From Bacillus sp. FJAT-42315 (GTDB lineage Bacteria; Bacillota; Bacilli; Bacillales; Domibacillaceae), in contig NZ_KZ454941.1 in assembly GCF_002797375.1 (NCBI RefSeq), positions 2,820,984 to 2,884,983 on the forward strand: a stretch of 64,000 nucleotides of DNA, given 5' to 3'. A program made the translations under genes and the position numbers. This document shows, in pieces, positions 8,773 to 18,600 of this stretch. Position 1 is the first letter of the stretch. Every line of letters starts with the position of its first letter. Below the pieces are notes generated by a model. It worked only from the letters and a program-made list of their open reading frames with translations, made no database searches and was not told the origin of the DNA.

Positions 8773-9927
8773 TTATTTAGTCAAATACGTGACCTTTCTC
8801 CATAGAGATTCCATCGGGCCTCGTTTCAACTTAGATAACCATAATTCAGAAAGTACCACTTGTGCGGCAAAAATAGCGAATACGAGCCAAACTCCTGTTG
8901 TTAATGTAATTTGACCATAAAACCCTAGTCCATAATGATAGAAAATCAATGTGCCAATGACAGATTGCAATAAATAGTTCGTTAATGACATTCGGCCAAC
9001 AGAGGCGAACGGTCTCCCTATTTTTTCTGCATACTTCCATTTCCCCAAAGCAATGACCAATGCCGCATAACTAATCGCCAACAGCGGTCCACCGATGAAA
9101 TCTTGAATGAGTACGTAAGCAAGATTCGGTTCCACGACATATGGCAATGATTTCAATATCACACCCGTCAAAAAGAATGATATAAATGTCATCATCGCCC
9201 ACTTTGGTCTCTCACTCCATCTGGAAAACACATTCAATTTCTGAGCGCCAGCACCAATTAACAAATGAGGAAAGATAGTAATCAACTGAAAAACCACTGA
9301 ATCCGGTCCGTTCGTCACTAACCAGTCCGTCAAACGCTGATCAGTAATCTCCATAAAGCTACCGCTTCCGTACGCAGCCATTGACTGATTAATTCCCATA
9401 ATATCGGTCCACAGCACCACACCAGTAGGATCGACTTTCGCCATTAATAACGAAAGTACGCCTAGAAAAACAGTAGGAATAAATAATAGTAAACTTCCGA
9501 TTATTATTAATGTTTTTCCAGATAAGCGTAAAAACATTAAAAGCAAAAAGCCCAGCACTGCATAATTAATTAAAATATCACCAGACCAAATCAAAAACGC
9601 ATGAATGACTCCAATGAACAACAGAAAAGAAAAACGTCGAACCCCTATTAAAGTATACGACATTCCTCGCCCCATTGCACTTTCTCGTTGCATCGCAACC
9701 CCAAACCCAAACATCATCGCAAACAATGGATAGAAGCTTGCTTGAACGAAAATATCAATCCAACGATAATTTTGAAAATCTGTCGCCGCATCCCACCATT
9801 CAAACGGATTATAGTACAAATACGGAGAATGAAAAGAGATCATATTCACTAAAAAAATCCCGAGCAATGCCAACCCTCGCAAACTATCCAATGATTGAAT
9901 GCGGGGTTTTTCTTCTACAGTTGCCAT
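8773..9927 (-). CDS. DUF418-family multi-pass membrane protein
   Basis: 384-residue inner-membrane protein of the YeiB/DUF418 family, function unknown. It starts with the N-terminal signature IQSLDSLRGLALLGIFLVNM and has about ten hydrophobic segments. The C-terminal DUF418 part carries IGRPFASVGRMSLTNYLLQS, typical of the family and distantly like acyltransferase-3 proteins. I start it at the ATG at 9927, 9 bases after GGAGAAG; the frame is open ten codons further upstream. It diverges from the gerP operon and probably runs on into yisK. Confidence 0.85.
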   Translation of the reverse strand: MATVEEKPRIQSLDSLRGLALLGIFLVNMISFHSPYLYYNPFEWWDAATDFQNYRWIDIFVQASFYPLFAMMFGFGVAMQRESAMGRGMSYTLIGVRRFSFLLFIGVIHAFLIWSGDILINYAVLGFLLLMFLRLSGKTLIIIGSLLLFIPTVFLGVLSLLMAKVDPTGVVLWTDIMGINQSMAAYGSGSFMEITDQRLTDWLVTNGPDSVVFQLITIFPHLLIGAGAQKLNVFSRWSERPKWAMMTFISFFLTGVILKSLPYVVEPNLAYVLIQDFIGGPLLAISYAALVIALGKWKYAEKIGRPFASVGRMSLTNYLLQSVIGTLIFYHYGLGFYGQITLTTGVWLVFAIFAAQVVLSELWLSKLKRGPMESLWRKVTYLTK

Positions 9928-9954
9928 ACAAACACACTTCTCCCCTTTCATTTT

Positions 9955-9982
9955 CACAATTTTTGTTTATTTACATATCATA
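9955..9982 (+). promoter_or_regulatory. Possible sigma-K promoter of the gerP operon
   Basis: CACA at 9955-9958 fits the short sigma-K -35 (mACm); 15 bases later CATATCATA at 9974-9982 fits the -10 pattern CATAnnnTA. gerP operons are known to be made in the mother cell late in sporulation under sigma-K. The motif is short, so chance matches are possible. Confidence 0.5.
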
Positions 9983-10016
9983 TCATTAAATATAAAGAAA
10001 GAGGATGTGAATTGTC

Positions 10017-10238
10017 TTGCCGGCACTCGTTGGAACAATAACTGTGATCACTGTCTCTTCAAGCGGCGTTTTCAATGTCGGCGATGTATTCCAAATCCAC
10101 CCCGTCGCACAAACAAAAACCTTTTCTGGAGCTGGTTCATTTAATACTGGTCATGGATTAACGGTATCTTCCAACATATCTAGTACCAACACACTAGATA
10201 TGGATGGCATTGACCAAGGTATCATTGGCTCTGTGTAA
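10017..10238 (+). CDS. gerPA: GerPA spore germination protein
   Basis: 73-residue spore coat protein, first of six genes. GerP proteins are made in the mother cell and are needed for germinants to pass through the coat to inner-membrane receptors. The sequence MPALVGTITVITV, a glycine/serine-rich centre (SGAGSFNTG) and the ending GIDQGIIGSV are shared with GerPF, its paralogue at the other end of the operon. The start is TTG: the only upstream ATG in this frame is followed at once by a stop. A weak GAGGATGTGA site lies upstream. Gap to gerPB is 11 bases. Confidence 0.9.
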   Translation: MPALVGTITVITVSSSGVFNVGDVFQIHPVAQTKTFSGAGSFNTGHGLTVSSNISSTNTLDMDGIDQGIIGSV

Positions 10239-10249
10239 GGAGGTAAATC

Positions 10250-10471
10250 ATGAACATTCATATTTCCCAAACGATAAATATTCGTTTCATTAATATTACT
10301 AGTATTACTAATTCCTCGATGCTCCAAATCGGCACAAGCGGTCAAGTAGAGCAAGCTTCTTACTTATTAAACACAGGTGGCTTCACTCAACAAGCACCTC
10401 CAGCAACAGAAGAAACCGTCACTTTAGAAGCTAGCCCAACACCGCCGTTTCTTATTCCACTTCCACAGTAA
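10250..10471 (+). CDS. gerPB: GerPB spore germination protein
   Basis: 73-residue coat-permeability protein. It begins MNIHISQTINIRFI, has SSMLQIGTSGQVEQASYLLNTGG in two short blocks in the middle, and ends in a proline-rich tail (SPTPPFLIPLPQ). A strong AAGGAGG site precedes the ATG. Position between gerPA and gerPC and its length identify it. Known role: germinant access through the spore coat together with the other GerP proteins; biochemical activity unknown. Confidence 0.9.
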   Translation: MNIHISQTINIRFINITSITNSSMLQIGTSGQVEQASYLLNTGGFTQQAPPATEETVTLEASPTPPFLIPLPQ

Positions 10472-10497
10472 TATTCTTTTTGAACGGAGGGACTTTT

Positions 10498-11064
10498 ATG
10501 ATTCGATTGCAAGACATCCAAACTCTTTGGCAGTACATTCAACAGCAGCAGCGACAAATCGATTCTTTGACGAAAAAAGTGCAAACACTTCAACAAGAGA
10601 TCGTTGAGTTAAAAAAGCGCCCTCCCGTTTCAGTCGATAAAATTGAATATTCCTTTGACCAATTAAAAGTTGAAACACTAGCCGGTACGTTAAATATCGG
10701 CTTAAGCCCTAGCGAACTATCTGGTATTAAAGATTACGCTGTTAATGTAAAAGGGCAAAATCCACCCGATCATCAGCAATTACTGCCGCAATTATTAGAT
10801 GCTTCTAATCGCTTTATCGATGAAAACTTACATCGATTGATTGAAACATATGAAGGACAATTTCAAAGATCGATAGCTCCTGAAATGAAAGAACATATTA
10901 AAAGGGATCTTACAAAGCAATTACCTGAAAGAATTGGTTTTTATTTAAATCAATGTAAAGAAGAACCTCCTGAGGTAGTAAAGGAAAAAGTTCTAGCGAA
11001 AATAAAAGCAGATATCGAGCAAGCCCTAGCAGTATTTATTAGTAAAATACCAGAAATGGAGTGA
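10498..11064 (+). CDS. gerPC: GerPC spore germination protein
   Basis: 188-residue protein, the largest of the operon. The N-terminal 45 residues form a clear coiled coil (IQQQQRQIDSLTKKVQTLQQ), followed by VDKIEYSFDQLKVETLAGTL, a region typical of GerPC, and a charged helical C-terminus. I start at the ATG at 10498 with CGGAGGG 5 to 8 bases upstream; an in-frame TTG at 10480 lies before that ribosome site and is unlikely. The stop at 11062-11064 is 5 bases ahead of the gerPD start, so translational coupling is likely. Confidence 0.9.
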   Translation: MIRLQDIQTLWQYIQQQQRQIDSLTKKVQTLQQEIVELKKRPPVSVDKIEYSFDQLKVETLAGTLNIGLSPSELSGIKDYAVNVKGQNPPDHQQLLPQLLDASNRFIDENLHRLIETYEGQFQRSIAPEMKEHIKRDLTKQLPERIGFYLNQCKEEPPEVVKEKVLAKIKADIEQALAVFISKIPEME

Positions 11065-11069
11065 GTGCT

Positions 11070-11237
11070 TTGAATTTACAAGTGATGAATCGTGAATTAG
11101 AAGTGGGGCAAATTTCAATTATCGCTGTCTCAAGTTCTTCTTATTTTCAAGTTGGAGACACCGATATGATCACATTGTATTCATCGTTTGATACACCTCC
11201 TGAATCATTAATCATCAGTCCTTTTGTACCGCTTTAA
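11070..11237 (+). CDS. gerPD: GerPD spore germination protein (short, TTG start)
   Basis: 55-residue protein in the gap between gerPC and gerPE. It reads NLQVMNRELEVGQISIIAV and contains VGDTDMITLYSSFDTPPES, the conserved GerPD core; B. subtilis GerPD is nearly the same length. The start is a TTG at 11070 with GGAG 8 bases upstream, which explains why simple ATG-based searches miss it. Part of the gerPABCDEF operon. Confidence 0.88.
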   Translation: MNLQVMNRELEVGQISIIAVSSSSYFQVGDTDMITLYSSFDTPPESLIISPFVPL

Positions 11238-11253
11238 TTGCAGGTAACACATC

Positions 11254-11619
11254 ATGCGTCTATCTATCGTTGATCACTTTGAAGCAAACACTGTTTTTAT
11301 CAGCTCAGTGTTAGAAATTGGCGACACGAATCAATCACAAGCCTATTCAACCATCTATGCGGTTCAAGAGCCTAGCAAAGGCTTTATCGATACCTCTCGA
11401 CGACCGAGTGTTGTATTGCCACCTCCGACAGTCATCTGTCCTAAGAAGCAGAGAAAAGCATCTATTATTGATGCTTACCCATTCATTCATGTCGGTCAAG
11501 TGCATATTACAGGTATGTCGACTGCTGCTGTTGGCCTTATTGGGTCCGCTAACGAGGCGACAGGATATTGCAGAATTCAACACGTACGAAAATTAAAATC
11601 TAAACAAATTCAAAGTTAA
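11254..11619 (+). CDS. gerPE: GerPE spore germination protein
   Basis: 121-residue coat protein. It begins MRLSIVDHFEANTVFISSVL and has the IGDTNQSQAYSTIYAVQ block shared by GerPE proteins, then a short proline-rich linker (VVLPPPTVICP). The C-terminal half contains INVGQ-like IHVGQVHITGMS, which resembles the GerPB/GerPD core and suggests shared ancestry within the operon. ATG at 11254, 16 bases after gerPD. Same role in spore coat permeability. Confidence 0.88.
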   Translation: MRLSIVDHFEANTVFISSVLEIGDTNQSQAYSTIYAVQEPSKGFIDTSRRPSVVLPPPTVICPKKQRKASIIDAYPFIHVGQVHITGMSTAAVGLIGSANEATGYCRIQHVRKLKSKQIQS

Positions 11620-11633
11620 AAGGTGGAGTTTTT

Positions 11634-11852
11634 ATGCCTGCCATTATCGGTCCTTTACAAATATTTAATGTGTCTGGAGGCGTCGTCCATTATGGTGATA
11701 CATTAGTGATCTCACCTAAAGAGAGTAGTAAATCCTCGATAGGCGCAGGCTCGTCTAACACGGGACCATTTATCGTCACTTACACTTGTTTAAATGCGAA
11801 TACTGTTTTGGACAGTACTGGCGTCGACCAACCAATAGTTGGTACTTTATAA
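11634..11852 (+). CDS. gerPF: GerPF spore germination protein
   Basis: 72 residues, last gene of the operon and a paralogue of GerPA: both have MPA-(I/L)-(I/V)-G at the start, a GAGSxNTG centre and a D-x-D/G-x-DQ-x-I-x-G ending. An AGGTGGAG site precedes the ATG. It is followed by a strong terminator that ends the operon against the convergent addA. Confidence 0.9.
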   Translation: MPAIIGPLQIFNVSGGVVHYGDTLVISPKESSKSSIGAGSSNTGPFIVTYTCLNANTVLDSTGVDQPIVGTL

Positions 11853-11864
11853 GGTTATATAGAA

Positions 11865-11916
11865 AGCCTAGCTTCTTAACCATCTAGTATGCGATGGAGA
11901 AGCTAGGCTGTTTATT
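11865..11916 (+). terminator. Terminator of the gerP operon
   Basis: Long stem AGCCTAGCTTCT...CCATC against GATGG-AGAAGCTAGGCT with a small bulge on the left arm, then TGTTTATT. It overlaps the addA stop region on the other strand. Confidence 0.8.
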
Positions 11917-14900
11917 ATTCTATTTGTAGAGCATGAGCCCCGTCAAAAAAGAATAAATATTTCCGAACGATCTTTCGTTTCCAAATTTGTTCAATGGCTT
12001 TAGCATACAAATCAATTTGTATGCGGTAACGCTCCTCTAGCACTGGACGAGCTTCATCAAACCCTCCCGCAAAGCGACCGGTAATTTGATCCGTTTTATA
12101 ATCGAGCAAGTATAACTGACCATCGATGTCTATTAAACAGTCAATTACCCCTTGAACGAGCACGATTTCTTCTGAACCGCTCCAATCGGTATGCAATTCA
12201 CTTGCCTTCACACCCATGTTAAATGGCGTTTCTCGATATACGTGATCAGCCCGCAACAACATCTGCCCCACTTCCGTTTCAAAAAATGAAACGATGCGAT
12301 GCGGATCAATCACCTCTGCCTGTTCACTCGTTAATAGCTCTCGCTGTATAAGCTCCTCTAGCAAAGAATGAATGTCTGCCTCTGTTGGCTGTTCGTGTAG
12401 CGGCACATGCTGCATCACCGTGTGTACAGCTGTTCCGACTTCCGCCGGGGAAAGAGCCTTTTCCTGCATAAAGGCTGGGCGACTGAAAATCGGACGCTGA
12501 AAGCTTTTCACTAATTCATTCCCTGCTCCTTCATTATAAATCTCATTCATCCGTTTTAAATCAGATACCGACTGCTTTGAACGCAGTTTCGTTGCCACTG
12601 GATTCGAGTATTGCCAGCTCATGCGCTCGATAATTTGTTGTTTATACGGTGAAGAAATGGCAATTGGCTCACTGTTTTCTACTTTAGTTTGCCAATCTAC
12701 TTGTTGTGGATCAACCTCTTGCTCAGGCTCTAGCAAACTTTCTGGATGGACGATTTCAATCTTCCATCTCGAGGCATGATGATGGATGTCTGCAAAATGA
12801 TCAAGATTCGGGTGATCACTAAGTGTCCACTCCCGATGTCTCACTAAAGCTGGACCAATCCAATCAAAATAAGAGATGGCCGCTGCTCGATCGGTATCAC
12901 TTAATAGCCAGTCGGTACTACTCCACCCTTTTTCCCAGTTTACTAGCGATTTGTCTGCATTTTTCTGTGTTCCGAGTAAAAATAGCTTCTCTTTTGCCCG
13001 TGTTAACGCCACGTAGAGCACACGCATTTCTTCCGCTAACAGCTCCAGTCGCTTTTTCCGCCTTAAAGCGAGCTGTGGCAAAGATGGGTAGCTAATGCGT
13101 TTTTCTATATTCGTATATTTAGCAGCAATTCCGTAGTCTTTATCGAATAAATACGACTGACGAATATCCATCAAGTTAAATTGTCGACCAAGCCCTGCCA
13201 CAAAAACAACTGGAAATTCCAATCCTTTGCTGGCATGAATCGTCATTAAACGAACGACATCCTCTTGCTCATTTAATGCTTTCGCTTCCCCTAAATCATC
13301 GCCTCGCTCCTGAATCCGTTCAATTAATCGTAAAAAGCGGAACAGCCCTCTAAAGGAGGTTTCTTCATACTGTTTAGCTCGGTCATATAACGCACGAAGG
13401 TTCGCTTGTCTTTGTTTTCCACCTGGCATTCCACCCGCAAAATCGTAAAAATGAGTATCTCGATACAACTGCCAAATAAGAGAAGATAACGCTCCATTTC
13501 TACTGATCGTTCTCCAATTCGATAACTTCTCAAGAAACTTATTTATCTTTTCATGAATGGCTTCATGCTCTGCAGCTGGCTTCTTTTTAGCAAACGCTTG
13601 AACAGCATCATAGTATGTGCCTTTTTTAGAGGCAAGACGAATCGTCGCTAAATCATTTTCTGAACAGTTCACAATCGGTGAGCGCAGTACCGAAGCAAGC
13701 GGAATATCCTGGTACGGATTGTCGATCACTTTTAACAACGACAGCATAATGACCACTTCTGTCGCTTGAAAATAACCACCAGACAGCTTCGCATAGATTG
13801 GAACGCCCGACCGTCTTCCTTCTTCCATGATTTCCCCTGCCCAAGGCATAGAGCGCAGCAAAATCACAATGTCACGATATTGGATTGGACGCTCAGTTTT
13901 CGTTTTCGGGTCATAGACTGGATATCTTGATTGCACCAGCTCCTTAATCTTTTGCACGATCCATCTTGCTTCCAGCTGCGATTGTTCGGCATCCTCTAGA
14001 CCCACTTCATCCTCTTGCTCAACCGCTGCCCCCTCTTGCTCGATAATCGTCACTTCTACAGGAACAACAGGCTCCTCTGGATAGTCAGCTCCCTTGACCA
14101 GTTCAGCTTGTGGATCATATTCGATTTCTCCCACTTTCACACCCATGATCTGCTTAAATAAATAATTCGTTCCATCAAGCACTTCTTGACGACTTCGAAA
14201 ATTCTTCGCTAAATCAATCCGCATACCTGTGTGTTCACCTGTTGTTGAAAACCTTCTATATTTGCTCAAAAATAGATTTGGTTCTGCTAAACGAAAGCGA
14301 TAGATACTTTGTTTTACATCCCCAACCATAAACAAATTGCCCTTTTCTTCTGCCCCCGACGTGACAAGACGAATAATCGACTCCTGCACGAAATTGACAT
14401 CTTGATATTCGTCTAAGAGCACTTCTTTAAATTTTTTCTGATACAATAGTGCCGCTTCAGAAGGAATTAATTCACCTTCGCCTTCTCTTCGTTCAGCTAA
14501 AATCGCTAAAGCAAAATGCTCTAAATCACCGAAATCAACAAGCCCTTTTTCCCGCTTCATCGCTTGAAACTTATCGGTGAACTTGCAGACTAGCTGAGCC
14601 AGAGAAGCAATAATGTCTCTCATTTCCCTCATATCACGCAAATAGCTTTCAGGCTTGCGAGAAAAATAGTCTTCTTTTAAAGAAGTGATAATTTTCTTTA
14701 ATTCGTTTCTGACATCCTTTGATTTATCTACTAGCTCCTGGTCATATTCCTCACCTTTGCAAGTTTTCAATGTGGAGAATTTCACCGTCTGCATTTCTTC
14801 ATATAACTTTCGCCAAGAGGAAATAGACTCGCGAAGCCGTTGAACTATTTGTTGGTCAGCAATGAAATTCACCATTCGTGGAGAGGGACCACCTGACATA

Positions 14901-15652
14901 TTCGCTATTGCTACTAATTCATTAACGAGCAATTCCGCCCCCTCAAGCTGTAGCTCAATATCAAATTTCAACGCTTCCATAAACGGCAAATCATCGATAT
15001 TAGTCGTCTCTTCATCGACATCATATAGCTGCGGCAAACGATGTAACCATTCTTCTGGTTGAGGATGCGACTTAGCAAAGTCATACAGCCGCCCCACAAT
15101 CATTTGTAATTGAGCATCGCTACGATCACTGGAAAAAGTATCAACTAATCGGTAAAAGTCTTCATTTCCTTCTTTGCCGTATTCTTCTTCAAATAAATCA
15201 TCTAACGCTTCATCTCTTAACAATAATCCTTCTGCCTCATCAGCAATTCGAAAAGAAGGATCGATATCGATCAAATAGTAATACTTACGAATCACTTCTA
15301 AGCAAAAAGAGTGCAATGTCGAGATCGATGCTTTATTTAATAAACTTAATTGTTTCCGCAAATGTTTAGAGGTCGGATCAGATTCCATCGCTTTTTCTAA
15401 GGCAAGCCCAATTCGATGCCTCATTTCAGCGGCTGCGGCGTTCGTAAACGTCACAACAAGAAGCTCATCAATATCGATAGGCTCGTCTTCATTTAACACT
15501 TTACGAATGATCCGTTCCACGAGCACCGCTGTTTTTCCTGAACCAGCGGCTGCGGCTACTAAAATGTCGGTGCCTGTCGCTGTGATCGCTTTCCATTGAT
15601 CGTCTGTCCAAGTCACTCCCGCCGGCTTTTCCGGTATCAATTGCTCACTCAC
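11915..15652 (-). CDS. addA: AddA, helicase-nuclease subunit of AddAB
   Basis: 1245-residue UvrD-like ATP-dependent 3'-5' helicase fused to a C-terminal RecB-type nuclease; partner of AddB in processing double-strand breaks and loading RecA. Walker A AAAAGSGKTAVL lies near residues 34-45, DEYQDVN (motif II) near 413, and MTIHASKGLEFPVVFV late in the helicase part. The nuclease core LYLLDYKTDQI is near residue 1185. Length matches the family (about 1230). Its ATG lies inside the end of addB (8-base overlap), so the two are translated together. Confidence 0.95.
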   Translation of the reverse strand: MSEQLIPEKPAGVTWTDDQWKAITATGTDILVAAAAGSGKTAVLVERIIRKVLNEDEPIDIDELLVVTFTNAAAAEMRHRIGLALEKAMESDPTSKHLRKQLSLLNKASISTLHSFCLEVIRKYYYLIDIDPSFRIADEAEGLLLRDEALDDLFEEEYGKEGNEDFYRLVDTFSSDRSDAQLQMIVGRLYDFAKSHPQPEEWLHRLPQLYDVDEETTNIDDLPFMEALKFDIELQLEGAELLVNELVAIANMSGGPSPRMVNFIADQQIVQRLRESISSWRKLYEEMQTVKFSTLKTCKGEEYDQELVDKSKDVRNELKKIITSLKEDYFSRKPESYLRDMREMRDIIASLAQLVCKFTDKFQAMKREKGLVDFGDLEHFALAILAERREGEGELIPSEAALLYQKKFKEVLLDEYQDVNFVQESIIRLVTSGAEEKGNLFMVGDVKQSIYRFRLAEPNLFLSKYRRFSTTGEHTGMRIDLAKNFRSRQEVLDGTNYLFKQIMGVKVGEIEYDPQAELVKGADYPEEPVVPVEVTIIEQEGAAVEQEDEVGLEDAEQSQLEARWIVQKIKELVQSRYPVYDPKTKTERPIQYRDIVILLRSMPWAGEIMEEGRRSGVPIYAKLSGGYFQATEVVIMLSLLKVIDNPYQDIPLASVLRSPIVNCSENDLATIRLASKKGTYYDAVQAFAKKKPAAEHEAIHEKINKFLEKLSNWRTISRNGALSSLIWQLYRDTHFYDFAGGMPGGKQRQANLRALYDRAKQYEETSFRGLFRFLRLIERIQERGDDLGEAKALNEQEDVVRLMTIHASKGLEFPVVFVAGLGRQFNLMDIRQSYLFDKDYGIAAKYTNIEKRISYPSLPQLALRRKKRLELLAEEMRVLYVALTRAKEKLFLLGTQKNADKSLVNWEKGWSSTDWLLSDTDRAAAISYFDWIGPALVRHREWTLSDHPNLDHFADIHHHASRWKIEIVHPESLLEPEQEVDPQQVDWQTKVENSEPIAISSPYKQQIIERMSWQYSNPVATKLRSKQSVSDLKRMNEIYNEGAGNELVKSFQRPIFSRPAFMQEKALSPAEVGTAVHTVMQHVPLHEQPTEADIHSLLEELIQRELLTSEQAEVIDPHRIVSFFETEVGQMLLRADHVYRETPFNMGVKASELHTDWSGSEEIVLVQGVIDCLIDIDGQLYLLDYKTDQITGRFAGGFDEARPVLEERYRIQIDLYAKAIEQIWKRKIVRKYLFFFDGAHALQIE

Positions 15653-18600
15653 ATATATCCCTCTCTTCGCTCATTTTTTGAAAAATCTCTTCCTTCTTTT
15701 GCGGCATAATCGTGCGATACTGATTGTCTTCGATCATGTCATCAAACTGACAAACAGGTCGATAAGAACAAAAATCACAAGGGGTTCGTTTCTTGTATTG
15801 ATAAGGAGCAATATCAACCCGACCAGCGACAATGTCATCCCCTGATTGTTGGTAAATGTTGCGAACGTGCTGACGCATTTGCTCAAACTGCTGTCTATGA
15901 GCAACTTTGGAACTTTTCGCGAGCTTGCCATTGGATTTATTAATCCCGGCCGAAATAATTTTTGAATTTCCTCCCTCAAGACTCGTATCCATTAACCGAA
16001 CAACCTCTTCTTCCGCTAGTACAAGCCCCTTCATTTTAAAACTTTTAAAGATTTCCTCTTCAATTTGCTCGATCGTCATCACTTGTTTACTATTAATGAT
16101 TGGATTATGAACATGGAAGTATAGAACACCTGCCGGATGTGCTTCTTTGCCAACAAGCTGTTGTGAGTGTGTTAATACAATATCCAAATACGTCAACATT
16201 TGCAGGGCGAATCCATAATATACTTCCGTCATATCTAAGTCGCGACTGCTCGATTTATAATCAATGATGCGCAAATATACTTCTTCATCATTTTGTGCTT
16301 GGTCAACGCGGTCAATCCTTCCTGCTAACGCCATCTTCGTTCCGTTCTTTAACGTAAAGGAAAGCGGCGGTAGCTCCGCTTGCGGCCCAAAGCCAAGTTC
16401 AATTCCGACAGGCGCAAAGCCACTCACCTTAGCCTGGCCATTTAACATATAAGAAGCCCTGCCGATAATTTGCTCAAGCTTACGACCGATATATCTATGA
16501 CGATTTGAGCTTAATAAAATTTGATTTTGCAGTTTTGGTGTTAAATGAACGACTGCTTCTTTTGCCAACTGTAAACATTGCTGTTCTGTCAGCTTCCCCC
16601 AGTTTAAATCTCGCTTTTGAATTTCCTCTGCGATCCATTTCAGAGCTCCATGGAACAAGTCTCCGATATCTGGTGCCTGCAGTCGATAAACATCTCGTTC
16701 TCGCAGCTTCAAACCATGATTAGCAAAATGAGAGAATGGACAGCTATTGAATAATTCCATTCTTGAAACACTAGCAAGAATTTCTTCTCCGTATAGGCTT
16801 TTACTCACTTGCTCTTCCAATACTTCCGCCTTATTTTTATAAAACAAGCTAGAAAATACTATACTTGCTTTTTCCTTTTGCTCTGGCGTATTTAGATAAA
16901 AATTGTAAACATCCCACCAATAATCGTACATTGGATAGCCGAGCCTTTTCTGTTGAAGCTGAGTCGTGATATGCGATAATGTCGGATTCGGGTGGCAAAC
17001 GTATTGCAACCCTTCTTGTTCTTGCAAGTCCGACGGTTCGTTAACAAGTAGCTTCGTCTCTGCAAGCGGGAACATTTCCTTTAATCTTTTTATAAAAAGA
17101 GAGGGCTGTAATGCCTTGCCTTCTTCATCAGCAAGAGGATAAGAAATATACAGTTGGCTAGCTGGAGTCGTAAAGGCTTTATAAGCGATAAACTCTTCAT
17201 CCAGCAGCTTCGTTTTGCTACTTTGCGCAAGCTTCACTCCTTGTGAAAGCAATCTTTCACGATCATCATCTGCTAATACCCCATCCTCTTGCATCTTGCC
17301 AGGTAACACACCATCATTGACACCGATAATAAAAGCAACATCAATATTCGCAAGCCTAGAAAGCTCAAGATTCGCTACCATCACTTGATCGACAGCAGCA
17401 GGCACGTTTGAGAATTTCAGTGTTTCTAATCCAGCATCGATCGTAGCCGCAAACTTCTTCACCGTCATTGCTTCATCCCCAAGCACTTCTACGTACTGAT
17501 CTAATAATTCAATCACCGCACTCCACGCTTGGCTATGTTCTCGCGCTGTAATTAAATCACCGCGCTCTTGTGCTTCCACGCTCAAATTTTCCAGTTTTCT
17601 TGGGATCTCTAGCTCCTCTAAATATAAATAAAATGCTTCACAAAATCCTCTGCTCGTTTTCGCTCGTTTCAGTCGGCTAGACAGACGCGAAATCGGCTCT
17701 GAAATAATAAGTTTTAATTCATTTAATTCCTTCTCGATCCGCTGTTCTTCATCCGTTTGCCCAAGATGAACGCCTTCTAATCCACGGTAGCGACGATAGC
17801 TCCATTGCTCTTCATTCGTCCAGCGATCTCCTCTGATGCCATATGCCAGCACGTAATTTTCTAAGCGATCCATTTGCTCACGTAATCTTTTCCAATCTTT
17901 CTTTAACGGGAATAACAAGTCCGTTTTAACCGCTCGAAAAACAGGTTCATATCGCCAATGACTAGCCAAAATTTCTAACGTTGCGCGAATTAACTCGATA
18001 ACAGGATGATTGAGCATCGGATTTTTTTTATCGATATAAAAAGGAATGTCATAATCATGAAATACCGTTTCAATCACTTGCTGATACTCGTGACCGTTAC
18101 GAACAAGAATCGCCATTTGCTTATAACGATATTCATCCTCTCGTGCTAGCTTCCGTATTTCTCGCGCAACCCCTTCAATTTCAGCTCGTCGATTCGTCGC
18201 TTCTAAGAAACAAATCGACGTCGAACCGTTATACGCCATCGCTGGTCGGTGATCAAAATGAGTTTCTAAATGGATCAAACTCTCTTCTTCATAACGTCTT
18301 GGCATCGTCAACATTTGATCTTTCTCCACTGACACACCGTTACTTTTCGCTAGTTCATAAAGGATCGAATACGTTTCACCCGCTTGTCTAAATAAATGCG
18401 TATCTTCCGGGATATTTGTTCGAAACGCTTGATCGACCGTTAAAGCGATCGTTACTTTTTTGGCATGCTTCATCAGCTGTCCAATGACCTCATATTCTTG
18501 TGGAGTAAAGCTATGAAATCCATCGACATACACTTCTGCTTTTTGTAAATAATCGGACGAAGCCACTGCCTCTGCTAGCAAACGTAAATAATCTTCAGAG